From assembly GCA_003265435.1 (NCBI GenBank), contig NOXC01000003.1, positions 124,001 through 188,000 of the forward strand: a stretch of DNA of 64,000 nt, written 5' to 3'. A program made the translations under genes and the position numbers. The notes under the pieces are model-generated. The model did no database searches. It had not been told where the DNA came from and saw only the letters and a list, made by a program, of their open reading frames with translations. This DNA comes from Cellvibrionaceae bacterium AOL6 (GTDB taxonomy: Bacteria > Pseudomonadota > Gammaproteobacteria > Pseudomonadales > Cellvibrionaceae). This document shows positions 19,244 to 29,385 of this stretch, in pieces. The first letter of the stretch is position 1. Each line of letters begins with the position of its first letter.

Positions 19244-20461
19244 ATGAGCACCGCGATCACTCGCTGCCCCAAGTGTAAAACCTCTTTTAAGGTCAACAGC
19301 GCACACCTCAATACGGCACGTGGTGCGGTGCGTTGTGGTTCCTGTCTTACCATATTCAATGCCAAAGAGAATCTGGTCGGCGCCCCTGCCAAGCCTAAGC
19401 CGACCCCACCCAAGCCGAAAACGACGCCCCCTCCGGTAACCACGCCGGTACCAGAGCAGTCGGACGCTTTCGATGACGACATGCTCATCAGCGATGACAT
19501 GAGCGACCCCGCCGAGCAAGAGGAGAGCGATTTCGACGAAAACATCTTCGTTGCCGGCACGACCGCCAAAAGCGACATCAACCTGTTTGAGCGCAAACAG
19601 CGAAAGAATGACAACGATGATGGCAACCGCTCTGACACCGATGAGTCATGGGCACTGAACCTGCTCGAAGAAGACGAGCACGACGCGCGAGCTCAGCAAA
19701 GACCCGAAGAAAGCCCTAGCGATGTATCCTCGGATGACGCGGCGCCTGATGTCGACAATGAACCCAGCTTCCGCGTCATTGACGATGACTTCAGCGGAGA
19801 ATTTCATGCTTTGTTTGACGAAGGCCCCGCACCGACGGAATCGGAAGTGGCCGAAATGGAACACGAGGAGCGAGTCGAGGACCTGTTTGAAGACTCGGAA
19901 TCCGACGCCGACAACGACCGAGACTTTCTCCACACCCTCGAACCGGAGCCCCTCGAGCTGCACGTGCGCCATCATGCGCCAATATGGCAATCGAACGTAT
20001 TCTGGCTGGTATTGAGCGCGCTTGCCCTTTTCCTGGCGCTGTTCCAAATGGCCGCATTCAACTTTGACTCCTGGAGCCGCAAGCAGAGCCTGCGCCCCTA
20101 CTACGCCCAAGCCTGCGGGGTCTTCGGTTGCACCCTACCCGTGCTGCAGAACCTCGATCGCATTCGCATTACCAACATGGTCGTTGTCGACCACCCGCAA
20201 TTGAGCCAAACCCTGCTGGTCGACGCCACACTCTTGAATCAGGCCGATTTCGAGCAGTACTTTCCCACACTGCTGCTGACCTTCACCAACCTGAGCAACG
20301 AGATCCTCAGCCGGCATGAGTTTCCGCCGTCAAGCTACGTCGGCGGCGAACTCGCCGGGCACACTTTGATGCCGGCGCGCCACCCCATCCATATCACCCT
20401 GGAAATCCCCGATCCCGGGGCCGAGGCAGTCAACTATCAAATCTCGGTAGTCAAGCCCTGA
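19244..20461 (+). CDS. Zinc-ribbon / DUF3426 membrane protein
   Basis: The 405-residue protein starts with a small zinc ribbon of the MJ0042 type (CPKC at residues 8-11, then CGSC about 20 residues later). A long acidic Asp/Glu-rich low-complexity region follows (about 60-245), then one membrane segment at about 250-272 (VFWLVLSALALFLALF), and finally a C-terminal DUF3426 domain. The ribbon would be cytoplasmic and the DUF3426 domain periplasmic. The function is unknown. AGGA upstream of the ATG supports the start. The prmA-DUF3426-dusB-fis order is common in pseudomonads. Confidence 0.85.
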   Translation: MSTAITRCPKCKTSFKVNSAHLNTARGAVRCGSCLTIFNAKENLVGAPAKPKPTPPKPKTTPPPVTTPVPEQSDAFDDDMLISDDMSDPAEQEESDFDENIFVAGTTAKSDINLFERKQRKNDNDDGNRSDTDESWALNLLEEDEHDARAQQRPEESPSDVSSDDAAPDVDNEPSFRVIDDDFSGEFHALFDEGPAPTESEVAEMEHEERVEDLFEDSESDADNDRDFLHTLEPEPLELHVRHHAPIWQSNVFWLVLSALALFLALFQMAAFNFDSWSRKQSLRPYYAQACGVFGCTLPVLQNLDRIRITNMVVVDHPQLSQTLLVDATLLNQADFEQYFPTLLLTFTNLSNEILSRHEFPPSSYVGGELAGHTLMPARHPIHITLEIPDPGAEAVNYQISVVKP

Positions 20462-20522
20462 AATTGAACTTTTATTGATCAATTTGTTCAAAAGCTGCAT
20501 TCCATAAATGCACTTCCTTAGG

Positions 20523-20528
20523 TATGAT
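20523..20528 (+). promoter_or_regulatory. Candidate -10 element for the dusB-fis operon
   Basis: TATGAT at 20523-20528 lies about 73 bp upstream of dusB and is followed by the GC-rich stretch AGCCACCC. A GC-rich discriminator is typical of growth-regulated dusB-fis promoters. No good -35 hexamer is visible. Confidence 0.3.
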
Positions 20529-20600
20529 AGCCACCCTTTTCGCCAGGGCGGAGTGCGTCAGGCAAGGGCATAACAGGTCGGGCCAGCTCAGGAGTCAATC

Positions 20601-21590
20601 GTGTTTCATATTGGGGATTTGCAGGTAGACAGCCCTGTGCTTCTCGCCCCAATGGCGGGTGTCACCGACATGCCGTTGCGACGACTTTGCCGCCGCTATG
20701 GTGCGGGGCTCACTACGTCGGAAATGATCACCAGTGACACGCGTTTGTGGCAAAGCCGCAAATCGTCATCCAGGCTGGTTGTTGAACCGCAAAGTCACCC
20801 CGTCAGCATGCAAATCGCAGGAAGCGATCCAGAGCAACTCGCAGTGGCCGCGCAACAATGTGTCGATCTCGGCGCCCAAATCGTCGATATCAACATGGGG
20901 TGTCCGGCGAAGAAGGTCTGTAAGAAGCTCGCGGGCTCGGCCCTTCTGAGCGATGAGGCCTTGGTCAAAGAGATTCTGACGGCAACGGTTAGTGCCGTTG
21001 ATGTGCCAGTGACCCTGAAAACCCGCACGGGCCCAAGCCCGGAGCAACGCAATATTCTGCGCATCGCAGAAATTGCCGAAGACGCGGGCATTCGAGCACT
21101 GACCGTACACGGTCGCACTCGCGCCTGTCGTTTCAATGGAGAGGCGGAATACCGCCACATCGCAGCGGTGGCAAAGCAGTGCACGATCCCGGTTATCGCC
21201 AACGGGGATATCGACAGCGCGGAAAAAGCCGCGCGCGTGCTTGAACAGACTGGGGCGGCCGCTGTCATGATTGGCCGCGCCGCACTCGGAGCGCCTTGGT
21301 TGTTTCGCGAAATCAAGGGCTACTTGGCGCACGGTAGCGCCCCCGGCGAACCAAGCCTGGAAGAAAAACGAGAGGTCGTTCTGACCCACCTCGCTGATCT
21401 GCACGCGTTTTACGGTGAGACGCAAGGTGTGCGCATCGCGAGAAAGCATTTTGGCTGGTATGTCGAAGCCCTTGCCGATGGCAAAGCCGCCCGCAAGCGC
21501 TTCAACCAGCTCGACACAGCGGAGTCACAACTTCGCTGCGTTAACGACTATTTTTTATGGCTTAAAATGAATGAGGAAAAAGCAGCATGA
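20601..21590 (+). CDS. dusB: tRNA-dihydrouridine synthase B
   Basis: This FMN-dependent enzyme reduces specific uridines in the tRNA D-loop. The 329-residue protein begins with the TIM-barrel start [15 protein letters not shown]. The active-site Cys101 is in [12 protein letters not shown]. The VHGRTR, VIANGDI and [11 protein letters not shown] motifs of the family follow. The start is GTG (CAATCGTGTTT) after AGGAGT. It overlaps fis by 4 bp (ATGA), the usual dusB-fis operon. Confidence 0.96.
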   Translation: MFHIGDLQVDSPVLLAPMAGVTDMPLRRLCRRYGAGLTTSEMITSDTRLWQSRKSSSRLVVEPQSHPVSMQIAGSDPEQLAVAAQQCVDLGAQIVDINMGCPAKKVCKKLAGSALLSDEALVKEILTATVSAVDVPVTLKTRTGPSPEQRNILRIAEIAEDAGIRALTVHGRTRACRFNGEAEYRHIAAVAKQCTIPVIANGDIDSAEKAARVLEQTGAAAVMIGRAALGAPWLFREIKGYLAHGSAPGEPSLEEKREVVLTHLADLHAFYGETQGVRIARKHFGWYVEALADGKAARKRFNQLDTAESQLRCVNDYFLWLKMNEEKAA

Positions 21591-21901
21591 GTACAGCGGA
21601 CACGCTACTTACTGATCGTAACACCGACTTTGCCAGCCAGGTGCCGGCAGCGAAGGACTACGTCGCCCCACAGGATCAGTCCCTGCGCGACTGCGTTGAG
21701 CGCGCAGTGTCCAACTACTTCGAGCACCTTGAGGGCCACGACGTGACTGACGTCTACGAGATGGTTCTCGCTGAAGTCGAAGCCCCCCTTCTGGAAGTGG
21801 TCATGAAATACACTCGCCACAATCAAACCAAAGCAGCCAATGTACTGGGTCTCAACCGCGGTACGCTGCGCAAGAAGCTGAAGCAATACGGACTGTTGTA
21901 A
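21587..21901 (+). CDS. fis: DNA-binding protein Fis
   Basis: Fis is a nucleoid-associated dimer that bends DNA and activates rRNA and tRNA promoters in fast growth. The 104-residue product ends with the helix-turn-helix [20 protein letters not shown] and the C-terminal KQYGLL. It overlaps the dusB stop codon, so it is translationally coupled. A strong intrinsic terminator follows 32 bp after the stop. Confidence 0.96.
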   Translation: MSTADTLLTDRNTDFASQVPAAKDYVAPQDQSLRDCVERAVSNYFEHLEGHDVTDVYEMVLAEVEAPLLEVVMKYTRHNQTKAANVLGLNRGTLRKKLKQYGLL

Positions 21902-21932
21902 TTCTGTTCTCGGTACGTCGTCACCGAACCAC

Positions 21933-21963
21933 ATAAAGGGGCGCTAGGGCCCCTTTATTGTTT
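21933..21963 (+). terminator. Intrinsic terminator after fis
   Basis: A perfect 10-bp stem (21933-21942 paired with 21949-21958) closes a 6-nt loop and is followed by TGTTTTT. It separates the dusB-fis transcript from purH. Confidence 0.8.
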
Positions 21964-22016
21964 TTACCATGAAGACTATCCGGCGCGCTGAGGCGCCGAC
22001 CATTGAGAATACAGAT

Positions 22017-23597
22017 ATGACTGCAAGCACTGACAACGTAAAAGTCTCCCGCGCACTAATTAGTGTTTCCGACAAAACGGGCATTGTCGAATTTGCCCAA
22101 CAGCTTGTCGAAGAAGGCATCGAGCTCCTTTCTACCGGCGGCACTTACCGCCTGCTCTCTGAAGCCAACATTCCCGTCACCGAAATTTCCGAATACACCG
22201 GCTTCCCGGAGATGATGAGTGGCCGAGTGAAGACCCTGCACCCGAAAGTACACGGCGGTATTTTGGGACGACGCGGCACCGATGACGCCGTCATGGCCGA
22301 GCACGGCATTCAGCCTATCGACATGGTCATCGTCAACTTATACCCCTTTGAGAAAACGGTTGCCAACCCGGACTGTCACCTCGAAGACGCCATCGAAAAC
22401 ATCGATATCGGTGGCCCGACCATGGTCCGCGCTGCCGCCAAGAACTTCAACGATGTCGCCATCGTCGTCAACAGCCGCAGCTACCCCGACGTCTTAGGCG
22501 AGTTGCAAATGAACAAGGGCTGCCTCAGCCGCAGCACGCGATTTGATCTGGCCGTGCAAGCCTTCGAGCACACCGCCGCCTATGACGGTGCCATCGCCAA
22601 CTATCTCGGCTGCAAAGTCGCCGAGGGCGAGAGCGAATTCCCGCGTACCTTTAACGCACAATACAAAAAGGTCAGCACGATGCGCTACGGTGAAAACCCG
22701 CATCAGAACGCGGCGTTTTACGTGGAGTCCAAATTCCGCGGTGCCAGCGTATCGACCGCTTTGCAGCTGCAAGGTAAAGAGCTGTCTTTTAATAACGTAG
22801 CCGACACCGATGCCGCACTGGAAACCGTCAAACAATTTGACGAACCTGCTTGCGTGATCGTTAAACATGCCAACCCCTGCGGTGTTGCACAGGCCGCCAC
22901 GATTGGTGAAGCCTACGACCAGGCATTCAAAACGGATCCCGAATCGGCCTTCGGCGGTATTATCGCGTTTAACCGACGCCTTGACGGCAACACGGCTCAA
23001 GCCATCGTCGAACGACAGTTTGTTGAGGTCATCATCGCACCCGAGATCAGTGCCGACGCTCGCGACATCGTTGCCGCGAAAAAGAACGTTCGCCTGCTCG
23101 AATGCGGCAATTGGGAACAGGCCCTGACGCCTGGTTTCGACTTCAAACGCGTCACCGGTGGCCTCTTGGTACAGGACCGCGACAACGGCGTCATTACGGC
23201 TGGCGATCTCAAGGTCGTCACCAAGCGCGCGCCGAGCGAAGATGAAATTCGCGACCTGCTGTTTGCCTGGAAAGTCTGCAAAATGGTCAAGTCCAACGCG
23301 ATTGTCTACGCTCTAAACAACCAGACCGTCGGTATCGGTGCGGGTCAGATGAGCCGCGTGAACTCCGCGCGCATCGCCGCAATCAAGGCCGAACATGCAG
23401 GCTTTCAAGTCCCCGGCTCGGTAATGGCGTCTGACGCGTTCTTCCCCTTCCGTGATGGCATCGATAACGCGGCAGAAGCCGGTATTAAAGCCGTGATCCA
23501 GCCCGGCGGCAGTATGCGCGATGAAGAAACCATCGCCGCTGCCGACGAACACGGCATGGCCATGGTGTTCACCGGCATGCGCCATTTCCGCCACTGA
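22017..23597 (+). CDS. purH: Bifunctional AICAR formyltransferase / IMP cyclohydrolase
   Basis: PurH catalyses the last two steps of IMP synthesis. From the ATG at 22017 it has 526 residues, close to the E. coli length (529), and the start [22 protein letters not shown] aligns with known PurH N-termini. An upstream in-frame ATG at 21969 abuts the fis terminator and has no ribosome-binding site. The N-terminal cyclohydrolase domain has the SVSDKTG and STGGT motifs. The C-terminal transformylase has [12 protein letters not shown] and ends GMRHFRH. A small hairpin (about 21979-21996, CGGCGC/GCGCCG) sits in the leader. purD follows after 17 bp. Confidence 0.96.
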   Translation: MTASTDNVKVSRALISVSDKTGIVEFAQQLVEEGIELLSTGGTYRLLSEANIPVTEISEYTGFPEMMSGRVKTLHPKVHGGILGRRGTDDAVMAEHGIQPIDMVIVNLYPFEKTVANPDCHLEDAIENIDIGGPTMVRAAAKNFNDVAIVVNSRSYPDVLGELQMNKGCLSRSTRFDLAVQAFEHTAAYDGAIANYLGCKVAEGESEFPRTFNAQYKKVSTMRYGENPHQNAAFYVESKFRGASVSTALQLQGKELSFNNVADTDAALETVKQFDEPACVIVKHANPCGVAQAATIGEAYDQAFKTDPESAFGGIIAFNRRLDGNTAQAIVERQFVEVIIAPEISADARDIVAAKKNVRLLECGNWEQALTPGFDFKRVTGGLLVQDRDNGVITAGDLKVVTKRAPSEDEIRDLLFAWKVCKMVKSNAIVYALNNQTVGIGAGQMSRVNSARIAAIKAEHAGFQVPGSVMASDAFFPFRDGIDNAAEAGIKAVIQPGGSMRDEETIAAADEHGMAMVFTGMRHFRH

Positions 23598-23614
23598 TAC
23601 AAGGAGCGTAAACA

Positions 23615-24901
23615 ATGAATGTGATGATCATCGGCGGCGGCGGTCGCGAGCACGCGCTGGCCTGGAAGGCCGCGCAAAGTGAACAGGTGGATACGGTATT
23701 CGTGGCCCCCGGCAACGCCGGTACGGCACTGGAGCCCGGACTGCAAAACGTCGCTATTGACGTACTCGACTTTGCAGCCCAGATTGCGTTTGCTAAAGAA
23801 AACAACGTCGGCCTGACAATAGTCGGTCCTGAAGTCCCCTTGGTAGAGGGTATCGTGGATGCCTTCGCCGACGCCGGACTGGCGTGCTTCGGCCCCAGCA
23901 AGGGCGCGGCGCAACTCGAAGGCTCCAAGGCTTTTACCAAAGACTTTCTGGCCCGGCACAAAATCCCCACGGCGGCGTACCAAAGCTTTACGGAAGTCGA
24001 TCCTGCCCTGGCCTACCTGCGTGAGCAGGGTGCGCCAATCGTGGTGAAAGCGGATGGGCTTGCGGCCGGTAAGGGCGTGATTGTGGCCGAAGATCTCGCC
24101 ACGGCAGAAGACGCCGTACGCGACATGTTGTCTGGCAACGCCTTTGGCGATGCCGGCTGCCGCGTCGTCATCGAAGAGTTCCTCGAAGGCGAGGAAGCCA
24201 GCTTTATCGTCATTGCCGACGGTGAGCACGTGCTGCCCATGGCCACAAGCCAGGACCACAAGCGCGCAGGTGAAGGCGATACCGGGCTCAACACCGGTGG
24301 CATGGGCGCCTACTCCCCTGCGCCGGTCGTCACCCCCGAGGTCTACGATCGCATCATGGACGAGGTCATCATGCCCACCATTCGCGGCATGGCCGCGGAG
24401 GGCAATACCTACACCGGTTTTCTGTACGCAGGTTTGATGATCGCAGCGGACGGCAGCCCGAAAGTCATCGAATACAATTGCCGTTTTGGTGACCCGGAAA
24501 CGCAACCGATCATGATGCGCCTGAAATCGGATCTCAGCACGCTGTGCCAGGCCGCGCTCGATAAGCGTTTAGACCAGCTCAGCACCGAGTGGGATGATCG
24601 CGCCGCCGTCGGCGTCGTGCTCGCCGCAGGTGGCTACCCCGGCAGCTATAACAAGGGCGATGTGATCAGCGGTCTCGACGGCATCAACCGTGATGGCGCG
24701 CATGTATTTCACGCCGGCACCGCCGAGCAAGACGGCAAGATCGTCACTGCGGGCGGCCGCGTACTGTGCGCGACCGCATTGGGCAATACCGTCACGGAGG
24801 CACAGCAAGCTGCTTATGCCCTTGCGGACGCCATCGACTGGAACGGCGTGTATTTGCGCCGCGATATCGCCTATCGCGCGATCGCTCGCGAGCAATCCTA
24901 A
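23615..24901 (+). CDS. purD: Phosphoribosylamine-glycine ligase
   Basis: PurD joins glycine to phosphoribosylamine using ATP, the second step of purine synthesis. The 428-residue ATP-grasp enzyme starts [17 protein letters not shown]. It contains [13 protein letters not shown] (ATP-binding lysines), the [10 protein letters not shown] family signature and [12 protein letters not shown] (metal-binding Glu and Asn). It follows purH with an AAGGAG ribosome-binding site, and a terminator hairpin lies just after the stop codon. Confidence 0.97.
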   Translation: MNVMIIGGGGREHALAWKAAQSEQVDTVFVAPGNAGTALEPGLQNVAIDVLDFAAQIAFAKENNVGLTIVGPEVPLVEGIVDAFADAGLACFGPSKGAAQLEGSKAFTKDFLARHKIPTAAYQSFTEVDPALAYLREQGAPIVVKADGLAAGKGVIVAEDLATAEDAVRDMLSGNAFGDAGCRVVIEEFLEGEEASFIVIADGEHVLPMATSQDHKRAGEGDTGLNTGGMGAYSPAPVVTPEVYDRIMDEVIMPTIRGMAAEGNTYTGFLYAGLMIAADGSPKVIEYNCRFGDPETQPIMMRLKSDLSTLCQAALDKRLDQLSTEWDDRAAVGVVLAAGGYPGSYNKGDVISGLDGINRDGAHVFHAGTAEQDGKIVTAGGRVLCATALGNTVTEAQQAAYALADAIDWNGVYLRRDIAYRAIAREQS

Positions 24902-24908
24902 GCCCACA

Positions 24909-24936
24909 GCGGGTGCCGCTCTGGCGCCCGCCTTTT
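24909..24936 (+). terminator. Intrinsic terminator after purD
   Basis: A 9-bp GC-rich stem with one G-T pair (24909-24917 with 24923-24931) closes a 5-nt loop and is followed by CTTTT. It ends the purH-purD transcript just before the DUF3859 gene. Confidence 0.75.
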
Positions 24937-24968
24937 ACCTCCCTGCACTACACCTTTTTTTCATTCTC

Positions 24969-25352
24969 ATGGCCAAACCCAAACCCGAAAGCAAACTCGT
25001 GAGCTACGGCATCTACACCAAGTGGGATGCAAAATCTAAGGCGCTACCCGAACTGCAACGCTTCACCTTGGAAGTGCCTCTGGAGCTCGATGTGGAATTT
25101 GGCATGGTGGTAAATATTCGCAAGGCACGCGGAAAGCAGATCCATTGCTGTATCGCCCACCCGGATATTCCCGGCGAAGATGGCAAGGTCATGCCGCCCT
25201 TCAAAGACACGCTCTATGTGCGCAGCAACAACTGGGACTTTTTTCTAGGCGATACCATTTGGGCACCCATTGATACCAAGCGTGGCGCTTGGACACTCAG
25301 CATCGAACTCGACGACAAGGTCATCGCTAAGAAAACCTTCCAGGTCGGCTAA
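24969..25352 (+). CDS. DUF3859 domain protein
   Basis: This small 127-residue protein is predicted to be soluble and beta-rich, with no signal peptide. The pattern (SYGIYTKWDAKSKALPELQRF, then GKVMPPF, then WTLSIEL) matches the DUF3859 family of unknown function. The frame is open well upstream of 24969 inside purD, but the ATG at 24969 is the natural start after the purD terminator. It converges on the AAA ATPase gene with 26 bp between the stops. Confidence 0.75.
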   Translation: MAKPKPESKLVSYGIYTKWDAKSKALPELQRFTLEVPLELDVEFGMVVNIRKARGKQIHCCIAHPDIPGEDGKVMPPFKDTLYVRSNNWDFFLGDTIWAPIDTKRGAWTLSIELDDKVIAKKTFQVG

Positions 25353-25378
25353 AACCCTTCAAAGTCACCGGCTTACCC

Positions 25379-26866
25379 TCAAGCATTAATGGCTCGTTCG
25401 CTGGCCCAGTGACGCAGCGAGGCCATATGCTCGGCACGCAGCACAGACAAGGGTTGAGTATTGCGCAAGCAGTGCTCAAGATGGCGCTGCGCCAACACCT
25501 TTTCTTCCGCCGAGGCCTCGTACAATGCAGACACAATCACCTGCTCGATTTCGGCACCGGTAAAGCCTTCGCTCATCGCCGCCAATTCCGACAAATCGAT
25601 ATCTTCAATACTGAGCCGACGCTTGGTCATGTGGATGCGGAAAATGTCTTCGCGCACGGTCGTCGCGGGAAGGTCGACAAAGAATATTTCATCGAATCGC
25701 CCTTTACGCATCAGCTCCGGCGGCAGCTGACTGACATCGTTGGAGGTCGCCACCAGGAAGACCCGGCTTTTGCGCTCAGCCATCCACGTCAGCAGGGTGC
25801 CGAGCAGGCGCTTGCCCACAGCATTGTCACTGTCCTCGGCAAGCCCTTTTTCGAGCTCATCCACCCACAGTACACACGGCTCCATCAAATCGGCCAACTT
25901 TAACGCTTCGCGTAAATTTCGCTCCGTTTCGCCGATGTACTTGTTGTAGAGCGAGGCCATATCCAAACGCAAGAGCGGCACGCCCCAGACGCCGGCAATG
26001 GCCTTGGCGGCGAGACTCTTACCGCCCCCTTGCACCCCGAACAACAAGACCCCTTTGGGGATGTCGGCGCCGCCGCTTCGCGATTTCGCCTCGATAAATG
26101 CCGCTCTTCGCCGCGCCAGCCAGCTCTTGAGTTGGGTAAAGCCTGCCACATCCTGGAGGTGCTCCGTGCTGTACTCAAAGTGCAACACCCCCTCCATGTC
26201 CATCAACGCAAACTTTGCTCGAGTCAGCTCTGGCAAATCCGCATCCGTGATGGCCCCATCATCGACGATCGCGCCATGTGCGAGACGACGAACATCCTGG
26301 TGAGGCAAACCGATGAGATTGGCAACCAGGCGATCCAGCGTTTCACTGTCTGTACGAATTTTTTGACCATGATTATCTTCCTGCCACTCACGGGCCTGCT
26401 CCCGCACAATGCTCATGATCTCTTCTGCATCCGGCAATCGAATTTGCGCCTTCACACTCAGCCGCTTTAACTCGGCCGGCACTTTCAGTTGGTGGCTCAA
26501 CAGAACCAATTTCTGCTTTTTACTCAGCGCGTCCAACGCAATATCCTTGAGGTAACGCACCACCTTTGGCTCATCAATAAAGGGATGCAAATCGCAGAGA
26601 ACGAATAACTGCGCTCCGTGCTGTGCTTTCAGATACTTCAGCATCGCACTCGGTTCGGTGTACTCCTCTGGATTTTTCAGCTCCAGGCCGAAACCCAAAG
26701 GTTCTAGCCCTTGCGTGTGGGTCCAGCGCCAAGCAGAGCCAAAGAGCCCCTTTCTCAAGCGGCCCAACAGCGCAAGCGCTTCCGGTTCGTCGTAGGTTTC
26801 CAGGATGATAATGGGCGCTTTGCCTTTCAGCACCAGGGCCAGGTCCGTATGGTCCGTTTCTCTCAT
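25379..26866 (-). CDS. Ycf46-like AAA+ ATPase
   Basis: The protein has 495 residues from the ATG at 26866. An upstream ATG at 26899 would add 11 residues that do not fit the family start. The N-terminal half (about 1-230) is a P-loop-like domain without Walker motifs. The C-terminal half is an AAA+ module with Walker A GVQGGGKS, Walker B VLWVDELEKG, sensor 1 VATSND and the arginine finger region ELMRKGRFDEIF. This matches the chloroplast Ycf46 group. Ycf46 has been linked to photosynthesis regulation in cyanobacteria. Its role in proteobacteria is unclear. Confidence 0.85.
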   Translation of the reverse strand: MRETDHTDLALVLKGKAPIIILETYDEPEALALLGRLRKGLFGSAWRWTHTQGLEPLGFGLELKNPEEYTEPSAMLKYLKAQHGAQLFVLCDLHPFIDEPKVVRYLKDIALDALSKKQKLVLLSHQLKVPAELKRLSVKAQIRLPDAEEIMSIVREQAREWQEDNHGQKIRTDSETLDRLVANLIGLPHQDVRRLAHGAIVDDGAITDADLPELTRAKFALMDMEGVLHFEYSTEHLQDVAGFTQLKSWLARRRAAFIEAKSRSGGADIPKGVLLFGVQGGGKSLAAKAIAGVWGVPLLRLDMASLYNKYIGETERNLREALKLADLMEPCVLWVDELEKGLAEDSDNAVGKRLLGTLLTWMAERKSRVFLVATSNDVSQLPPELMRKGRFDEIFFVDLPATTVREDIFRIHMTKRRLSIEDIDLSELAAMSEGFTGAEIEQVIVSALYEASAEEKVLAQRHLEHCLRNTQPLSVLRAEHMASLRHWASERAINA

Positions 26867-26998
26867 TTTTCTGCGAGCTCGTTGTGATTGCCCAAGCATA
26901 GTAGCGGCATCGAAGTCGACACGGCAAGCCGCTTGAATTGCCCTCGCCGAGCGAAGTGTTTAAAGTAAGCAACAGATTTTTAGATTCAGGACCACACC

Positions 26999-27643
26999 GT
27001 GAGCGACAGAGCCCTTTCTTCCATCGACCAGCTCATTACCGGCTTCGATAGAGCCCTGCGCTCCCTCAGTCGGCGTACCCAACCCGCGGCCCGCCCGTCG
27101 CCCGCACAGGGCAAGCCCGAGGCCGAATTGAGCGATGACGCACAACGCCACGCCGCAGGTCTGATGCGCGTCAATCACAGTGGCGAAGTCTGTGCGCAAG
27201 CGCTGTATCAAGGACAGGCTTTGACCGCCAAGCTCACTGACGTGCGAGAAGAGATGGAGCACGCGGCCGACGAGGAAATCGACCACCTCGCCTGGTGCGA
27301 GCAACGTCTGAACGAACTCAACAGTCGCCCGAGCCTGCTCAATCCCGCCTGGTACGCCCTCTCGTTTTCCATCGGCGCTGGCGCCGGTCTACTGAGCGAC
27401 CGCATCAGCCTCGGCTTTGTCGCGGCCACGGAAGAGCAAGTCTGCAAACATCTACGCGCGCACCTTAAGGCGCTTCCTGAGCAGGACCTACGCTCCCGCG
27501 CGGTGGTATCGACAATGCTCGAAGATGAAGCCCGACATGCCGATAGAGCGCTCGAAGCTGGGGGCCATGATTTCCCCGCGCCGGTTAAGGCCGGTATGAC
27601 CCTGATCTCCCGCGCCATGACATTCAGCAGTTATCGAATCTGA
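26999..27643 (+). CDS. coq7: Demethoxyubiquinone hydroxylase (Coq7/UbiF type)
   Basis: This diiron hydroxylase carries out the last ring hydroxylation of ubiquinone synthesis at the inner membrane. The 214-residue protein starts with GTG. The four-helix diiron ligands are visible: Glu in MRVNHSGEV, ExxH in EEIDHLAW, Glu in ATEEQV, and ExxH in LEDEARHAD. It is divergent from the AAA gene. Coq7 here replaces the flavin enzyme UbiF of E. coli, as in pseudomonads. Confidence 0.94.
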   Translation: MSDRALSSIDQLITGFDRALRSLSRRTQPAARPSPAQGKPEAELSDDAQRHAAGLMRVNHSGEVCAQALYQGQALTAKLTDVREEMEHAADEEIDHLAWCEQRLNELNSRPSLLNPAWYALSFSIGAGAGLLSDRISLGFVAATEEQVCKHLRAHLKALPEQDLRSRAVVSTMLEDEARHADRALEAGGHDFPAPVKAGMTLISRAMTFSSYRI

Positions 27644-27681
27644 ACCCTGATTCTTCTCCACCCCTCTAAGGACCCCATCCC

Positions 27682-28929
27682 ATGGAAGTGACGCAACGTG
27701 CCCTTCGCGGCCTGCTTACAATCAGCGCGGCGGCTGGCCTCCTGAGCGCCTGCTCTTTTTTCGACACCCGCCAACAGCTTAATGAAGTCGACAGTGTGGC
27801 GCACATTTACGGCAACGTGGATGTCGCAGTGCCCGCAAGCGGTCAGGCTTACGCCGTCTTACTACGCGATGACGGTACCGTGTTAACGGTCGCCGGCAAG
27901 TACGCGCTGAGGAAAAGCGGGAATTACAGTTTTTATGAATACCCTGGCAGCTATCTGGTGGGCGCGTTCGTCGACCTCAACGGTGACGGCGAATTCCAGC
28001 GGAACGAACCGGCCACCTACAACGGGATGAACGAGGGAGAAGCGAAATTTCTGGATTTAAAACCCAAGTCGGATCACGAGGTCGCCAACCTCACGATCAG
28101 CGGCCTCGTGCCGCATGAAGCGAAACGACAAATCGTGTTCGACAGCAACTTGACTGCGGAAAATCTCGGTAAGGAAATTTCGCTGGACGACCCTCGTTTC
28201 AGCGATGACTACGCTTCGCTCGGCATGTGGCGCCCACTGGACTTTCTCGACCAGATCGGCGGGGGATTGTATTTACTCGAGCCCTATCGTGACGACCGTA
28301 TCCCGGTGATTTTTGTCCACGGCATCAACGGCTCTCCGCGCAATTGGGCTGCACCGATTGAAGCACTCGATCGCACGCGCTATCAAGCCTGGATCTACCA
28401 CTACCCCAGTGGCCTTCAACTGGACATCGTCAGCGACTACCTGCTCGACAGCACACTCCAACTTCAACAACGCTTTGGCTTTGAGCACTTTTACGTGGCC
28501 GCACACAGCATGGGTGGTTTGGTCACACGCTCGTTTGTCAAAAAGTACACCGCCACCTCAAGGCCTGCGTCGCTGGATTTTGTGATGACGGTGAATAGCC
28601 CGCTGTACGGAATGAAAAGCGCCAATAGCGGTGTGAAACATTCGCCACTGGTTGTGCCCGCATGGCGAGATGTCGGTTGGGGCAGCGACTTCATCGAGGA
28701 TCTGCACGCTTGGCAGTGGCCGGAATCTCTGCCCTACTACCTCGCGTTTTCTTACGGCTCTGGCAAAGGGGACGATGGCGTCGTCGCACTCGAGAGTCAA
28801 CTTAGCGCCTCACTCCAGAAGGAAGCCGTGAAAATTACAGGCTACGATGACATGCACACGGCGGTATTATCAAACCCGCTGTTTATCGAAGACTTTAAGG
28901 CCAGCCTGGCAGAGCAGGCCCAGCCTTAA
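27682..28929 (+). CDS. Alpha/beta-hydrolase lipoprotein
   Basis: The 415-residue protein has a lipoprotein signal (LSAC, Cys24). An N-terminal beta-rich domain (about 35-170) resembles a carbohydrate- or peptide-binding fold, with the calcium-like loop DLNGDGEF. An alpha/beta-hydrolase domain follows. The oxyanion motif VIFVHGINGSP precedes the nucleophile elbow AHSMGG (Ser276), and a late His is seen in YDDMHTAVL. It is probably an esterase or lipase anchored in the outer membrane. The substrate is unknown. It starts 38 bp after coq7 with AAGGA and converges on osmC. Confidence 0.8.
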   Translation: MEVTQRALRGLLTISAAAGLLSACSFFDTRQQLNEVDSVAHIYGNVDVAVPASGQAYAVLLRDDGTVLTVAGKYALRKSGNYSFYEYPGSYLVGAFVDLNGDGEFQRNEPATYNGMNEGEAKFLDLKPKSDHEVANLTISGLVPHEAKRQIVFDSNLTAENLGKEISLDDPRFSDDYASLGMWRPLDFLDQIGGGLYLLEPYRDDRIPVIFVHGINGSPRNWAAPIEALDRTRYQAWIYHYPSGLQLDIVSDYLLDSTLQLQQRFGFEHFYVAAHSMGGLVTRSFVKKYTATSRPASLDFVMTVNSPLYGMKSANSGVKHSPLVVPAWRDVGWGSDFIEDLHAWQWPESLPYYLAFSYGSGKGDDGVVALESQLSASLQKEAVKITGYDDMHTAVLSNPLFIEDFKASLAEQAQP

Positions 28930-28962
28930 AACGGGCGTCATGATAGGACGCCATGAAAGGAC

Positions 28963-29385
28963 TCAGCCCAGCTCGACAATCTCGTAGCTGTGGCTGATCT
29001 CCACCCCGGCTTTTTCAAGCATGATGGAGGCGGAACAGTATTTTTCTGCTGAGAGCGATACCGCACGCTTAACCTGCGCTTCTTTCAGGCCACGCCCTTT
29101 TACAATGAACTTCAGTGCGATACGCGTAAACACCGCCGGTACCGCGTCCGCGCGCTCAGCTTCAATTTCCAGATCCACGTCCTCCACGTCCTGCCGACTT
29201 TTCTGAAGGATGCTGACCACATCAAATGTGGAACAACCACCCAGCCCAAGCAGCAGCATTTCCATAGGGCGTGGCCCCTGGTTTTCTCCACCGTGATCCG
29301 GTGGGCCATCCATCAGCAACTCATGACCACTGCCGGAACGGCCTTTGAAAAGGGCTTTGCCGCCCCAGCTGATATTGGCTTTCAT
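28963..29385 (-). CDS. OsmC family protein (YhfA type)
   Basis: From the ATG at 29385 the product has 140 residues. The two redox cysteines of the OsmC fold are Cys51 (GLGGCSTFD) and Cys117 (AEKYCSAS). The family reduces organic peroxides or acts in unknown thiol chemistry. The YhfA subgroup lies next to crp in E. coli and next to vfr in P. aeruginosa, as here. The frame remains open upstream to 29991, but that part overlaps crp and has no OsmC similarity. Confidence 0.9.
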   Translation of the reverse strand: MKANISWGGKALFKGRSGSGHELLMDGPPDHGGENQGPRPMEMLLLGLGGCSTFDVVSILQKSRQDVEDVDLEIEAERADAVPAVFTRIALKFIVKGRGLKEAQVKRAVSLSAEKYCSASIMLEKAGVEISHSYEIVELG

